Shown: positions 1-10,114 of the stretch, piece by piece
How the letters are laid out: every line of letters begins with the position of its first letter
Numbering within the stretch: the stretch's first letter is position 1
Assembly: GCF_026965535.1 (NCBI RefSeq)
Contig: NZ_CP114039.1
Location: 3,472,001 to 3,536,000, forward strand
Length of the DNA: 64,000 bases
Reading direction: 5' to 3'
Origin: Corallococcus sp. NCRR
GTDB lineage: Bacteria > Myxococcota > Myxococcia > Myxococcales > Myxococcaceae
Translations under genes and position numbers: made by a program
Notes under the pieces: model-generated
What the model was told of the DNA's origin: nothing
What the model saw: the letters and a program-made list of their open reading frames with translations, nothing else
The model's database searches: none

Positions 1-102
1 GCACGGCGTGGGCGCGGGTGGGGGCTCCCCGGTGCGTGGCGGCGTCCAGCGGCTGACACCCCGCGTGCCAGCGCGCCGCGTCGTGCCAATCGTGGAGGGC
101 CT

Positions 103-1590
103 ATGGGACTGGCCATCCAGCAGGAGGAGTTCACGCCGGAGGAGCACACGCGGTTCGTGGCGCGGCTCGCGGAGAGCCTGGAGGCGCTGCGGCAGGTGCT
201 CCAACGTCCCGGCTTCGGCGTGGGGCCCGTGACGATGGGCGCGGAGCTGGAGGTGGCGCTGGTGGACGGCGCGGGCTTCCCGCTGCCGGTGAACCAGCAG
301 GTGCTGGCGAAGTCGAAGGACGACCGGCTGACGCTGGAGCTCAACCGCTTCAACATGGAGATGAACCTGCGCCCCTCGCTGCTCGCGGGGCGGCCGTTCA
401 CCGGGCTCCAGGCCCAGCTGGACGACGTGCTGGCGGAGCTGAGGCGCGCGGCGGCGACGGAGGGCGCGCGCGTGGCGGCGGTGGGCATCCTGCCCACGCT
501 GCGGCAGGCGGACCTGGGGAAGAACGCGCTCACGCCGCAGCCGCGCTACCGGGCGCTGGCCTCGGCCATCCGCAAGCGGCGCGACGGGCCCTTCCAGGTG
601 GCCATCGCGGGCGACGACACGCTCAACCTCACCTGGGAGGACGTGACGCTGGAGGGGGCGAACACGTCGCTCCAGTTCCACCTGCGCGTGGCCCCGGAGG
701 ACTTCGCGCGCGTGTACAACGCCGCGCAGCTGGCCACCGGGCCGGTGCTGGCCGCGTGCGGAAACTCGCCGGTGTTCCTGGGCAAGCGGCTGTGGGAGGA
801 GACGCGCGTGGCGCTCTTCCAGCAGGCCACGGACGACCGCAGCGACAGCGACGAGGCCGCGCACCTGCACCCGCGCGTGACGTTCGGACACGGCTGGGTG
901 CGCGAGGGCCCGCACGAGCTGTTCGCGGAGGCCGTGGCGCTCTACCCGGCGCTGCTGCCGGTGATGGGGCAGGAGTCCCCGCTGGAGGTGGTGGCCGCCG
1001 GGGGCCTGCCGAAGCTGGAGGAGCTGCGGCTGCACACGGGGACGGTCTGGTCGTGGAACCGGGCCGTCTATGATCCGCACGGCGAAGGCCACGTGCGCAT
1101 CGAGTTCCGCGCGCTGCCCTCCGGCCCCACGCCGGTGGACATGGTGGCCAACGGCGCGTTCATGCTGGGGCTGACGCTGGGGCTCGCGGAGCGGGTGGAC
1201 GCGCTGCTGCCGGCGCTGCCCTTCTGGCAGGCGCGGCGCAACTTCAAGCAGGCGGCGCACTACGGTCTGGGCGCGAAGTTGCTGTGGCCGGCGGAGACCG
1301 CGCCCAGCCCCCGGGTGTTGCCGGCGGTGGAGCTGGTGAAGCAGCTGTTGCCCGTGGCGCGGCGCGGGCTGCTGGAGGCCGGGGTGGAGGCGGCGGAGGC
1401 GGACGGCCTCCTGGACATCATCGCCCGGCGCGTGGCGATTCAACGGACCGGGGCGCGCTGGCAGCGGGCGGTGCTGGAGCGGCTGGAGGCCCACATGCCC
1501 CGGCAGGACGCGCTGGCGGCCCTGCTGGAGCGCTACCTGGAGCTGTCGGAGGAGGGGCTGCCGGTGCACACCTGGCCGGTGGAGCGCTGA
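103..1590 (+). CDS. Glutamate-cysteine ligase-like (GCS2 family) protein
   Basis: The 495-residue product looks like a carboxylate-amine ligase of the GCS2 family, which joins glutamate to cysteine or another amine using ATP. The family signature near residue 47 (MGAELEVALVDG) is the expected acidic substrate/metal-binding strand, followed by LELNRFNMEMNLRP, where conserved N and E residues sit, and a later RIEFRALPSGPTP block near residue 335. It is longer than the roughly 370-residue YbdK type. The ATG is preceded by GGAGGG at a good distance. A hairpin follows the stop, so the gene looks monocistronic. The true amine substrate cannot be told from sequence; gamma-glutamylcysteine synthesis is an inference. 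Confidence 0.8.
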   Translation: MGLAIQQEEFTPEEHTRFVARLAESLEALRQVLQRPGFGVGPVTMGAELEVALVDGAGFPLPVNQQVLAKSKDDRLTLELNRFNMEMNLRPSLLAGRPFTGLQAQLDDVLAELRRAAATEGARVAAVGILPTLRQADLGKNALTPQPRYRALASAIRKRRDGPFQVAIAGDDTLNLTWEDVTLEGANTSLQFHLRVAPEDFARVYNAAQLATGPVLAACGNSPVFLGKRLWEETRVALFQQATDDRSDSDEAAHLHPRVTFGHGWVREGPHELFAEAVALYPALLPVMGQESPLEVVAAGGLPKLEELRLHTGTVWSWNRAVYDPHGEGHVRIEFRALPSGPTPVDMVANGAFMLGLTLGLAERVDALLPALPFWQARRNFKQAAHYGLGAKLLWPAETAPSPRVLPAVELVKQLLPVARRGLLEAGVEAAEADGLLDIIARRVAIQRTGARWQRAVLERLEAHMPRQDALAALLERYLELSEEGLPVHTWPVER

Positions 1591-1593
1591 CGT

Positions 1594-1619
1594 GCCCCGG
1601 GGTCTTCGGACCCCGGGCC
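1594..1619 (+). terminator. Hairpin with UUCG loop after the GCS2 gene
   Basis: A 9-base-pair GC-rich stem (1596-1604 with 1609-1617) closes on a cUUCGg tetraloop just after the stop codon at 1590. This is a typical intrinsic terminator stem in a high-GC genome, although the following T-run is poor. Confidence 0.6.
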
Positions 1620-1690
1620 TTGTCGGGACGGGGCGGTCGCGGTGAATAATCCGGCCATCCTGTAGGTCAGCGGGCGGGGCCTCGTGCCTC

Positions 1691-3178
1691 GTGCTGAAGG
1701 GTGCCGTTCCCGTGATTGCCTCGCTCCTTGCTTCGTTCCGCTCCGGCGCCCGCCGGAGGTCCTTCCTCGTGCCGGCGCTCCTGTGCGCGGGCGTCCTGTC
1801 CGCGTGCTCGACCACCCGGGGCAAAGCCAATGACCTGGCGGAGAAGGGCCGCTTCGTCGAGGCGGCCGAGGTCTACGTGAAGCTCGTCCAGGACGAGCCC
1901 AACAACCCGGAGTACCGCGCGTCGCTGGAGGACCTGCGCTGGCGCGGCCTGTCGCAGCTGCTCACCCAGGCCCGCCAGGCGCGCGTGGAGGGCCGGGACG
2001 AGGACGCGGAAGTGAACCTGGAGCAGTTCTTCACCTACAAGGTGAAGTGGAACTCCAAGCTGGATGGCGGCATGGAGAGCTCGCTGCTGGAGGAGATGGC
2101 GGGCACGCACCGGCACCTGCGCCAGCTCATCATCGACCCGGCGAAGCGGGGCCACGCGCTGACGGCGGAGTCGCACCTGGACCGCAAGCGCGCGCTGCTG
2201 GCCCACCCGGAGATGGCGCCCATCCGCCGCGACATGGAGGAGGCGGTGGCGCAGGGCGGCGCGGCGACGTGCGCGAACCTGAAGCAGTCGCTGTCCGGCG
2301 GCGCGCAGCACTGGGCGGAGCTGGTGGCTCGCTACTGCGGGCACTACCAGCAGCCCTCGCCCCAAGCGGGGATGTTCCCGGAGGCGCTGGGCGTGCCCAC
2401 GTGGCAGGTGTCCGTGGATGGCATCAGCAACGACGTCGTGCAGTACCTGATGACGCGGCTGTCGGGCGCGTTCGAGGCCTCGCCCTGGTACTCGGAGGCG
2501 TCCCAGCGCCACGCGCCGATGACCATCGCGGGGAGCCTGAGCGAGCGGCGCCTGAGCGAGCCGGTGACGCTGACGGCGCCGTGGACGGAGCGCGTTCCGT
2601 ACACGGACCACGAGGACCGCACCGCGACGGCGGAGGTGCCGTACACGGTGGAGGAGTCCTACGAGGACAAGGGCGTGATGAAGAAGCGCCTGGTCCAGCA
2701 GAAGAAGACGGTCGAGTACAAGACGACGGTCGAGGTGACGAAGTACCGCGACGTGTCGCGCTCGTTCGACTACCACGCGCAGCGGCGGGGCGTGGAGTAC
2801 CACTTCGCGGTGGTGGCCCAGGGCATCCTCCAGGAGCGGCACGCGCCGCTGGCGGTGAAGGCGGAGAACGCCCTGGAGGCCTCCGGCTACGAGCACAACA
2901 TCACCTTCGAGCCCGGCGGCGTGCGGCCGCAGAAGTTCGAGCGGCCCAACAAGGAGGGCTGGCTGGACGGGCAGCTGCGCGGCTACGAGCAGACCTTCTT
3001 CGCCTCGCTCATGTCGCGCTGGCAGGAGTCGTTCTGCAACGCGCCCGCCTTCGCCGTGGAAGAGGCGGCCCGCTGCGCGCGCGGTGGAGTGGAGCTGCCC
3101 GGCCCCGCGAAGCAGGCCCTGACGGACACGCTGGGCGACGACGCGGCGCAGGTGCACCGGCTGTTCGTCTGGAACTGA
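1691..3178 (+). CDS. Large lipoprotein of unknown function
   Basis: A 495-residue protein with a long basic n-region, hydrophobic stretch and lipobox LSAC (Cys near residue 37), so probably lipid-anchored in the envelope. After the signal comes a TPR-like helical start (AEKGRFVEAAEVYVKLVQDE, about residues 50-70). A lysine/glutamate-rich segment with alternating charged pattern follows near residues 300-360 (repeated tVEYKTTVEVTKYRDVS-like strands). I do not recognise a named family. The start is GTG; an alternative GTG at 1712 has a better-placed AAGGG and gives a shorter signal peptide, so the true start may be there. A bidirectional hairpin lies between it and the convergent regulator gene. 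Confidence 0.75.
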   Translation: MLKGAVPVIASLLASFRSGARRRSFLVPALLCAGVLSACSTTRGKANDLAEKGRFVEAAEVYVKLVQDEPNNPEYRASLEDLRWRGLSQLLTQARQARVEGRDEDAEVNLEQFFTYKVKWNSKLDGGMESSLLEEMAGTHRHLRQLIIDPAKRGHALTAESHLDRKRALLAHPEMAPIRRDMEEAVAQGGAATCANLKQSLSGGAQHWAELVARYCGHYQQPSPQAGMFPEALGVPTWQVSVDGISNDVVQYLMTRLSGAFEASPWYSEASQRHAPMTIAGSLSERRLSEPVTLTAPWTERVPYTDHEDRTATAEVPYTVEESYEDKGVMKKRLVQQKKTVEYKTTVEVTKYRDVSRSFDYHAQRRGVEYHFAVVAQGILQERHAPLAVKAENALEASGYEHNITFEPGGVRPQKFERPNKEGWLDGQLRGYEQTFFASLMSRWQESFCNAPAFAVEEAARCARGGVELPGPAKQALTDTLGDDAAQVHRLFVWN

Positions 3179-3183
3179 AGGCG

Positions 3184-3223
3184 CACGGCACCGGAGCCGG
3201 GCGCTTCGCCGTGCCCGCTCCGG
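3184..3223. terminator. Bidirectional hairpin between convergent genes
   Basis: Nested complementary arms (CCGGAGC at 3191-3197 with GCTCCGG at 3217-3223, and an alternative GCACGGC/GCCGTGC pairing) lie between the stop at 3178 and the opposing stop at 3272. This position suits a shared terminator. Confidence 0.45.
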
Positions 3224-3271
3224 CGTTGCTGGCGTCAGTCCTCGGTGGATGGCGCGGACTGGCGGCCGCGC

Positions 3272-4045
3272 TCAGCCCTCGTCCTCCGCGCCCTTGCGCA
3301 GGCCCAGCATGCGGCGCAGCTCGCGCGCGGACTGGCGGCTCACCTCCACCGAGTGGCCCCGCGCCGTGCGCGCCAGGTAGCCGCCGGTCTCCAGGGGCTC
3401 CAGCCGCGTCACGTGGGCCAGGTTGAGCAGCGCGCGGCGGTGCACCCGGTGGAAGTGCTCCGGTGGCAGCTTGTCCGCCAGTTCGTTGAGCGTGAAGTCG
3501 GTGAGGTAGTCGCCCTGCGCGGTGAACACCGTCACCAGCTCGTCCTCCAGCGACGCGTGGGAGATGGCGTCCGGCGACACCAGCACCAGCCCCTGCCGCG
3601 TCGGGATGGGCAGCCGCGCCAGCGCGGGCTTCTCCGCGCCTGATGCCGGCGCCGTCGTGGGGATGGCCTTCACCCGCGCCGGCAGCCGCGCCCGCGCGCG
3701 CTCCAGCGCCTTCTGCAGCCGCGCCGCCTCCACGGGCTTGAGGACGTAGTCCACCGCGCCGTGCTCGAAGGCGTTCACCGCGTGCTCCGCGTGCGCGGTG
3801 CAGAAGATGACGTGGGGCCCGCCCTCCGGCAGCAGCGCCATCGCGTCCAGCCCGCTCAGGCCCGGCATGTGGATGTCCAGCAGCACCACGTCCACGCCGC
3901 CCGCGCGCACCGCCGCGAGCACCGAGTCTCCGTCCACCGCCTCGCCGCAGACGCTCACGTCGGGCAGCGCGGCCAGGAGGCGGGACAGGCGCTTGCGGGC
4001 CAGCAGTTCATCGTCTGCGATGAGGACGCGCAAGGGCTCTCTCAC
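3272..4045 (-). CDS. LytTR-family response regulator
   Basis: A 257-residue two-domain regulator. The N-terminal receiver domain starts LRVLIADDE and carries the phosphoacceptor Asp in DVVLLDIHMPG, the T in IFCTAH and the K in DYVLKPVEAARL. After an Ala/Pro linker the C-terminal half has the LytTR DNA-binding signature (ITHASLEDELVTVFTAQGDY-like strand and HRVHRRALLNLAHV). LytTR proteins bind direct repeats upstream of target genes. The GTG start overlaps the stop of the kinase gene by four bases (GTGA), showing translational coupling with its sensor. The open frame continues upstream, but that extension is an antisense shadow of the kinase. Targets are unknown. Confidence 0.92.
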   Translation of the reverse strand: MREPLRVLIADDELLARKRLSRLLAALPDVSVCGEAVDGDSVLAAVRAGGVDVVLLDIHMPGLSGLDAMALLPEGGPHVIFCTAHAEHAVNAFEHGAVDYVLKPVEAARLQKALERARARLPARVKAIPTTAPASGAEKPALARLPIPTRQGLVLVSPDAISHASLEDELVTVFTAQGDYLTDFTLNELADKLPPEHFHRVHRRALLNLAHVTRLEPLETGGYLARTARGHSVEVSRQSARELRRMLGLRKGAEDEG

Positions 4046-5100
4046 GTGAGGACTCCGGGTTGGGGGCCCTGGCGGGGCAGGGTGACGGTGACACGGGTGC
4101 GCCCGTCGGCGCTCTCCAGGGACAGCAGCGCGTGGCCGCCATAGGCCAGCGCCAGCCGCCGCTCCACGGTGGGCAGGCCCACGCTGCCCTCGCGGGGGCC
4201 CTTCGACGCGCCCGGGTTGTCGATGGTGACCACCACCGCCCCCTCGCGCGCGGCCACCTCCACGCTCAGCGGCCCCCGGTGGCCTGCCGCCGGGCCGTGC
4301 TTCACCGCGTTCTCCGCCAGGGGCAGCAGCAGCAGCGGCGGCACGGGCACGTCCGAAAGCCCGTCCGCCACGTCCATGCGCAGCTGGAACAGGTCCGGGT
4401 CGCGCAACAGGTGCAGGTCGAAGAGCGTGTGCATCAGCTCCAGCTCCTGCGACAGTGGCCAGGTGACGCTGCGCACGCCCGCGAGCACCGAGCGGAGCAT
4501 CGTGGACAGCCGCAGCACCGCGGCCTCCGCGACGGCGCCGTCCTCGCGGCACCACTCCGCGATGGCGTTCAGCGTGTTGAAGAGAAAGTGCGGATCCAGG
4601 TGGCTGCGCAGCGCCAGCAGCTGCGCCTGCTCCGCCTCCCAGGCGAAGCGGGTGGCGCGGGCGCGCTCACGGGCCAGCGTCTCCTCGAAGCCGATGTCCC
4701 GCCCCAACCCCCAGCCCGCGACGAGGAACAGCCCGCCGCAGATGGCCAGGTTGTACGGCTCCGACAGGAACGTGTCCTGCATCAGCGTGACGCGCGGCAG
4801 GGCGTAGCCCACCGACAGCACCACGCCGCAGCCCACCGCCGCGTAGAGCAGCAGGCGGATGCCGCCGTGGCTCAGGTCCAGTCCTTCCGGAAACATCACC
4901 CGGTACGACACGGGCGCCACCGCGACGCACATCAGGCACAGCAGCAGCCCGAGCCAGAACGCGCGAGGGTCCACGCTCCAGCGCACCTGGGCCACGAGCA
5001 GCGGGATGGACACCAGGACGATGGGGGCCAGCCGCCACGGTGCGATGAGCGCGCGCAGCGTGGCGCGAACGATGGAGCCTTCCGACGACGTCTCCGGCAT
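4042..5100 (-). CDS. LytS/YehU-type sensor histidine kinase
   Basis: A 352-residue membrane sensor kinase. Several hydrophobic helices occupy the first 140 residues (around APIVLVSIPLLVAQV, FWLGLLLCLMCVAVAPV and two more). A short coiled linker then leads to the His-kinase box LRSHLDPHFLFNTLNAIAEW, the hallmark of the PF06580 group. The ATPase part shows PLAENAVKHGP (N box) and a GLPTVERRL G-box region. It presumably phosphorylates the LytTR regulator encoded immediately downstream with a four-base overlap. The start at MPETSS was preferred because the upstream open frame is low-complexity Ser/Arg sequence with no homologous look. The signal sensed is unknown. Confidence 0.9.
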   Translation of the reverse strand: MPETSSEGSIVRATLRALIAPWRLAPIVLVSIPLLVAQVRWSVDPRAFWLGLLLCLMCVAVAPVSYRVMFPEGLDLSHGGIRLLLYAAVGCGVVLSVGYALPRVTLMQDTFLSEPYNLAICGGLFLVAGWGLGRDIGFEETLARERARATRFAWEAEQAQLLALRSHLDPHFLFNTLNAIAEWCREDGAVAEAAVLRLSTMLRSVLAGVRSVTWPLSQELELMHTLFDLHLLRDPDLFQLRMDVADGLSDVPVPPLLLLPLAENAVKHGPAAGHRGPLSVEVAAREGAVVVTIDNPGASKGPREGSVGLPTVERRLALAYGGHALLSLESADGRTRVTVTLPRQGPQPGVLT

Positions 5101-5131
5101 GCGGAAGCGGGAGGCTACACCGTCCCGCGTC

Positions 5132-5245
5132 CTAGCGCTGGGGCGCGGTCGCGGGGACGAGCTCCAGGACGAACGTCCCGGCGAGGAGCGCGGGGAAGAA
5201 GAGGACGGCGAGCATGGACAGGAGCGGCGAGCGCAGTGAGAACAT
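5132..5245 (-). CDS. Possible 37-residue single-helix membrane peptide
   Basis: A short open frame encodes MFSLRSPLLSMLAVLFFPAL followed by a hydrophobic run ending in a Pro/Gln/Arg tail: one membrane helix and little else. A GGAG lies about eight bases before the ATG. It sits in the gap between hemG and the kinase gene on the same strand. Hydrophobic composition and ribosome site favour a real small protein, but the length is too short for confidence. Confidence 0.4.
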   Translation of the reverse strand: MFSLRSPLLSMLAVLFFPALLAGTFVLELVPATAPQR

Positions 5246-5355
5246 GGGGGGCTTCTCCAGTGTCCATGAAACATGCCCACGGACTCTGGCATCGACCCAG
5301 GGCCCCTCCAGGGAGGGTTGCCCCCGGCCGTCGCTGTCCCTGGGTGAGCGGTCGC

Positions 5356-6756
<1,401 letters not shown>

Positions 6757-6853
6757 CTACTCCCGAGCTTGTCGTGAGGTGAGCAACCCCGGGCGCCTTA
6801 GTGCGAAGGCAAGACCTTTGCCAAGGAGAGCCACCCGGCGCGTTAATAAAGGC

Positions 6854-7543
6854 ATGCGCTATGTCATCACGGGAGCAAGCCGTGGCATCGGTTTCGAATT
6901 CGTGCAGCAACTGCTGCGGCGGGGAGAAACGGTGGATGCGGGTGTGCGTGCTCCGGAGCTGGCGCGCCGGCTGGAGCCGCTGCTGCTGGAGGCGGGCAGC
7001 CGCCTGAGGATCCACCCATTGGATGTCACCCGCGCGGACAGCGTGCACGCGTTCGCGGAGCGCGTCTGCCGCGAGCCGGTGGACGTGCTCATCAACAACG
7101 CGGGCGTGTCCGGCCAGTGGGTGGGGCTGCATGAGCTGGACTACGAGGACCTGGCGCGCACCATCGAGGTGAACGCGCTCGGGCCGCTGCGCATCACCTC
7201 CGCGCTCCTGCCCGCGCTGCGGCACGGCGCGGGGCGCAAGGTGGCGCACGTCACGTCGCGCATGGGTTCGCTCTCCAGCAACACGGAGGGCGGCGCGTAC
7301 GCCTACCGCATGTCCAAGGCCGCGCTGAACATGGGCGTGCGCTCCATGTCCAACGACCTGCGCCGCGAAGGCCTGGCGTGCGTGCTGCTGCATCCGGGTT
7401 GGGTGCAGACGGACATGGGCGGGCACGACGCGCCGCTGCCGGCGGAGGAGTCCGTGCGCGGGATGCTGCGGGTCATCGACAGCGTCTCGCTGGAGCACTC
7501 CGGCCGGTTCTTCGACTACGAAGGCGCGGAGGTGCCCTGGTAG
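6854..7543 (+). CDS. csgA: CsgA, C-signal precursor, short-chain dehydrogenase
   Basis: A 229-residue short-chain alcohol dehydrogenase homologue with the exact length known for M. xanthus CsgA p25, the source of the C-signal that coordinates rippling, aggregation and sporulation. The NAD-binding motif is TGASRGIG (residues 6-13), NNAG is at 81-84, Ser135 falls in VTSRMGS, and Tyr151 and Lys155 fall in YRMSK, the same numbers reported for the catalytic Ser and Lys in M. xanthus. The C-terminus SGRFFDYEGAEVPW is nearly identical to what I recall. In M. xanthus the protease PopC releases p17 from the C-terminal part, and full-length protein has been reported to act on cardiolipin. The start is an ATG after AATAAAGG. 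Confidence 0.95.
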   Translation: MRYVITGASRGIGFEFVQQLLRRGETVDAGVRAPELARRLEPLLLEAGSRLRIHPLDVTRADSVHAFAERVCREPVDVLINNAGVSGQWVGLHELDYEDLARTIEVNALGPLRITSALLPALRHGAGRKVAHVTSRMGSLSSNTEGGAYAYRMSKAALNMGVRSMSNDLRREGLACVLLHPGWVQTDMGGHDAPLPAEESVRGMLRVIDSVSLEHSGRFFDYEGAEVPW

Positions 7544-7591
7544 TGGACCCCGGTGACAGGGTCGTTGTTCCCTGCTGAACACGCCCCGGCC

Positions 7592-7618
7592 CCCGGGGGC
7601 AGGCAAGCAGCCCCCGGG
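7592..7618 (+). terminator. Hairpin downstream of csgA
   Basis: Perfect 9-base arms (CCCGGGGGC at 7592-7600, GCCCCCGGG at 7610-7618) lie about 50 bases after the csgA stop and before the next gene on the same strand. It is a likely terminator separating csgA from the CapA-like gene. Confidence 0.55.
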
Positions 7619-7692
7619 TCCGAGGCCGTCGCTGGCGCCTGCCTGCCGTCGTCCCCATCTCGTCGCGAGGCAGTCCGCGGTGGAGGGGTGGG

Positions 7693-10110
7693 ATGGCGTG
7701 GCGGCGATGGTCCGTGGCGTGGGTGGCGGCGTGTCTGGTGGCGTGCGGTCCTGGCGCGTCCACGCCGAAGCAGGGGCAGGAGGCCGTGACGCCGGGCGAT
7801 GAGCCCTCGACGCCGGTGACGCCTCCGGACGAAACGCCCGGCAAGGAAGAGCCTCCGCCTCCCCAGCCACCCCCGGACGAGGAGCCGCCACCCGACGAGA
7901 CGGCGGAGGAGCCGCCCCCACCGGAGGAGAATCCGGTGCTGACGGCCTGCGCGCCGGAGCCCGCGGCGGACGCCACCGTGCCCGAAGCCGAGCGGACCGC
8001 GCGCCATGACTACGCCTGCACCGGCATCGCGCTGGAGGGCTCGCTGGTCTCCACGGCGGGCACGCCGGTGGCGGACGCCGTGATGAAGGTGGGGGACGCG
8101 CAGGCGCGCACGAACGCATCCGGCCACTTCCGCTTCCCCGTGCTGCCCCGTCACAACCGGCTGCTGACGGTGGAGGCGGAGGCTTTTCGTCCGGCGGTGG
8201 TGGCGGTGGAGCTGCGCCGGGGCCTCACGGAGAAGCGCGTGACGCTGCCGCCGGTGCGCCTGTCTCCGAAGGAGGGCGTGCGGATGCTCTTCGCGGGCGA
8301 CGTGTCACTGGGCCGGCGCTTCCTCGACCCGGACGACACCACGCCGCGCAACCAGATGCCAAAGGACGACCCGGCGGCGCTCATCCGCGTGTCGGATCCG
8401 CTGCCGGGCACGAAGGCCGTCTTCACCCACGTGCGGCCCTACTTCCAGGCGGCGGACTTCCGCGCCGTGAACCTGGAGACGCCGGTGACGGACCACCCGG
8501 CGACGCCGCATGACGAGAAGGCCTACGCGTTCTTCACGCTGCCCGGCTCGCTGCCCGCGCTGCCGTGGCTGGGCGTGGACTACGTGAGCCTGGGCAACAA
8601 CCACGTCTATGACTACCTGGCGCCTGGGCTCGCGGACACGCTCACGCACGTGGGCTCGACGGGCATGGCCTTCAGTGGCGCGGGCCAGGACGAGGACGCG
8701 GCGTTCATGCCCGCGCGCATGTCGCTCCCGGGCGCGAACTACAGCCTCGTCTCCCTGTGCTCCATCACCGGCAGCGCGCATGATCAGCAGTACGTCGCGG
8801 GCCCCAACCAGGGCGGCGCGGCGGACGCGCGCAACCTGACGCGGGCGTCCGCGCTGCTGTCCGCGGAGAAGGCGCAGGGGCGCGTGCCGGTGGCGGTGCT
8901 GCACACCGGCGTCGAGTACAGCGTCCGACCCTCCACTCCGACGGCGCAGCGGATGCGCGACCTGGTGGACGCGGGCGCGGGGCTCGTCATCGCGCACCAC
9001 CCGCACATCCCGCAGGGCTTCGCGCGCCACGAAGGCGTGTTGATGGCGCAGTCGCTGGGCAACTTCGCCTTCGACCAGGACCGCATGGAGACGATGGTGG
9101 GCCTGATGGCGGAGGTGGAGGCCACGGGCACGCGCGTGGACCGCGCCCGCGCGGTGCCCGTGTACATCGAGGACTACCGCCCCCGGCCCGTCGCGGGCGA
9201 CCTGGCGGACAGCTTCCTGCGCCACCTGGCGGAGCTGTCCCGCGAGGGCGGCGTGGAGCTGGTGCCGCAGCCCTCCTGGGGCGAGCTGCTCCCGGAAGAC
9301 AGACACGCGGCGGTGAGCGAGCGCACCGTGGACGTGCCGGTGACGGTGGACGCGAATGGCCGCGCCACGGTGGACCTGCGGCCCCTGCGCCAGCAAGGCG
9401 AGTCCGTGGCGGTGGCGAAGCTCACGGGCGCGGACGTGACGGGCGTGAAGCTCAAGGCCGGCCGCGACGTGCTCCTGCACGGCGACTTCGAGGACCACGA
9501 CGTGGACGACGACGCCAACGAGGCGACGCGCTGGAGCGTGGGCCCGAACGCGGGCTACGTGTGCCAGGACGGGCCGCACCGGGGCGCGGCGGCGCTCTGC
9601 CAGCGGCGCGCGGCCAGCGACTCACGGAGCGCGGCGGTGAAGCTGGTGAACCGCTTCCGTCCGCCGGGCTTCGCGGAAGGGCCGCCCAACCGGGACCTCA
9701 CCGCGGTGGCGTGGCTGAAGGGGCAGGGCGGCGGCGCGTTCTCCGCGAAGGTGCAGTACCTGCCCGTGGAGTCCTACACGCTCTTCGGCGAGCAGACGCT
9801 GCTGCGCCACGACGGCGGCACCTACGACTGGACGCTGGTGGCGGAGGACCTGCGCTTCCCCGCCGACCCACCGAAGCCGGACCTGTGGAACGCGCCCTGG
9901 GCGTTGGATTTGACGCTCAACACCGCGCCCCCGAAGTCCGGCCAGGGCGTGACGGCGGTGGACGACCTGGCGCTGGTGGCCTGGGAGAAGCAGGCCACGG
10001 GCGGCACGCTGACGCTCCAGACGCCGCACGCGCGGGACTTCGTGCGGGTGGAGGCCCCGGCGGGCACGTACACGCTGCGCGTCACCTTCCGCGAGCACCG
10101 AGTGCCCTGA
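7693..10110 (+). CDS. CapA-like (PGA_cap) metallophosphatase-fold lipoprotein
   Basis: An 805-residue exported protein. The signal ends in a lipobox (LVAC, Cys18). A Pro/Glu/Asp-rich linker (about 25-80) and a carboxypeptidase-regulatory-like beta domain (about 110-170) follow. The CapA/PGA_cap domain runs from about 195 to 500 with FAGDVSLGR, NLETPVT, SLGNNHVYDY, VLHTGVEY and AHHPHIPQG, the metal-binding Asp/Asn/His positions of the family. The last 300 residues include a jelly-roll-like domain that may bind carbohydrate. CapA proteins are tied to poly-gamma-glutamate capsule attachment, but many homologues have unknown roles. The gene sits between csgA and pdxH, genes I recall as neighbours in M. 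xanthus. Confidence 0.85.
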   Translation: MAWRRWSVAWVAACLVACGPGASTPKQGQEAVTPGDEPSTPVTPPDETPGKEEPPPPQPPPDEEPPPDETAEEPPPPEENPVLTACAPEPAADATVPEAERTARHDYACTGIALEGSLVSTAGTPVADAVMKVGDAQARTNASGHFRFPVLPRHNRLLTVEAEAFRPAVVAVELRRGLTEKRVTLPPVRLSPKEGVRMLFAGDVSLGRRFLDPDDTTPRNQMPKDDPAALIRVSDPLPGTKAVFTHVRPYFQAADFRAVNLETPVTDHPATPHDEKAYAFFTLPGSLPALPWLGVDYVSLGNNHVYDYLAPGLADTLTHVGSTGMAFSGAGQDEDAAFMPARMSLPGANYSLVSLCSITGSAHDQQYVAGPNQGGAADARNLTRASALLSAEKAQGRVPVAVLHTGVEYSVRPSTPTAQRMRDLVDAGAGLVIAHHPHIPQGFARHEGVLMAQSLGNFAFDQDRMETMVGLMAEVEATGTRVDRARAVPVYIEDYRPRPVAGDLADSFLRHLAELSREGGVELVPQPSWGELLPEDRHAAVSERTVDVPVTVDANGRATVDLRPLRQQGESVAVAKLTGADVTGVKLKAGRDVLLHGDFEDHDVDDDANEATRWSVGPNAGYVCQDGPHRGAAALCQRRAASDSRSAAVKLVNRFRPPGFAEGPPNRDLTAVAWLKGQGGGAFSAKVQYLPVESYTLFGEQTLLRHDGGTYDWTLVAEDLRFPADPPKPDLWNAPWALDLTLNTAPPKSGQGVTAVDDLALVAWEKQATGGTLTLQTPHARDFVRVEAPAGTYTLRVTFREHRVP

Positions 10111-10114
10111 GAAC

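Noticed and set aside
8..232. 74-codon frame at the left edge
   Set aside because: Arg/Ser-rich and overlaps the better supported GCS2 gene that has its own ribosome site.
1667..3157. Long minus-strand open frame of 496 codons opposite the lipoprotein gene
   Set aside because: Arg/Leu/Val/His-rich composition is typical of antisense frames in very GC-rich genes; no motif, and the plus strand has a clear lipoprotein.
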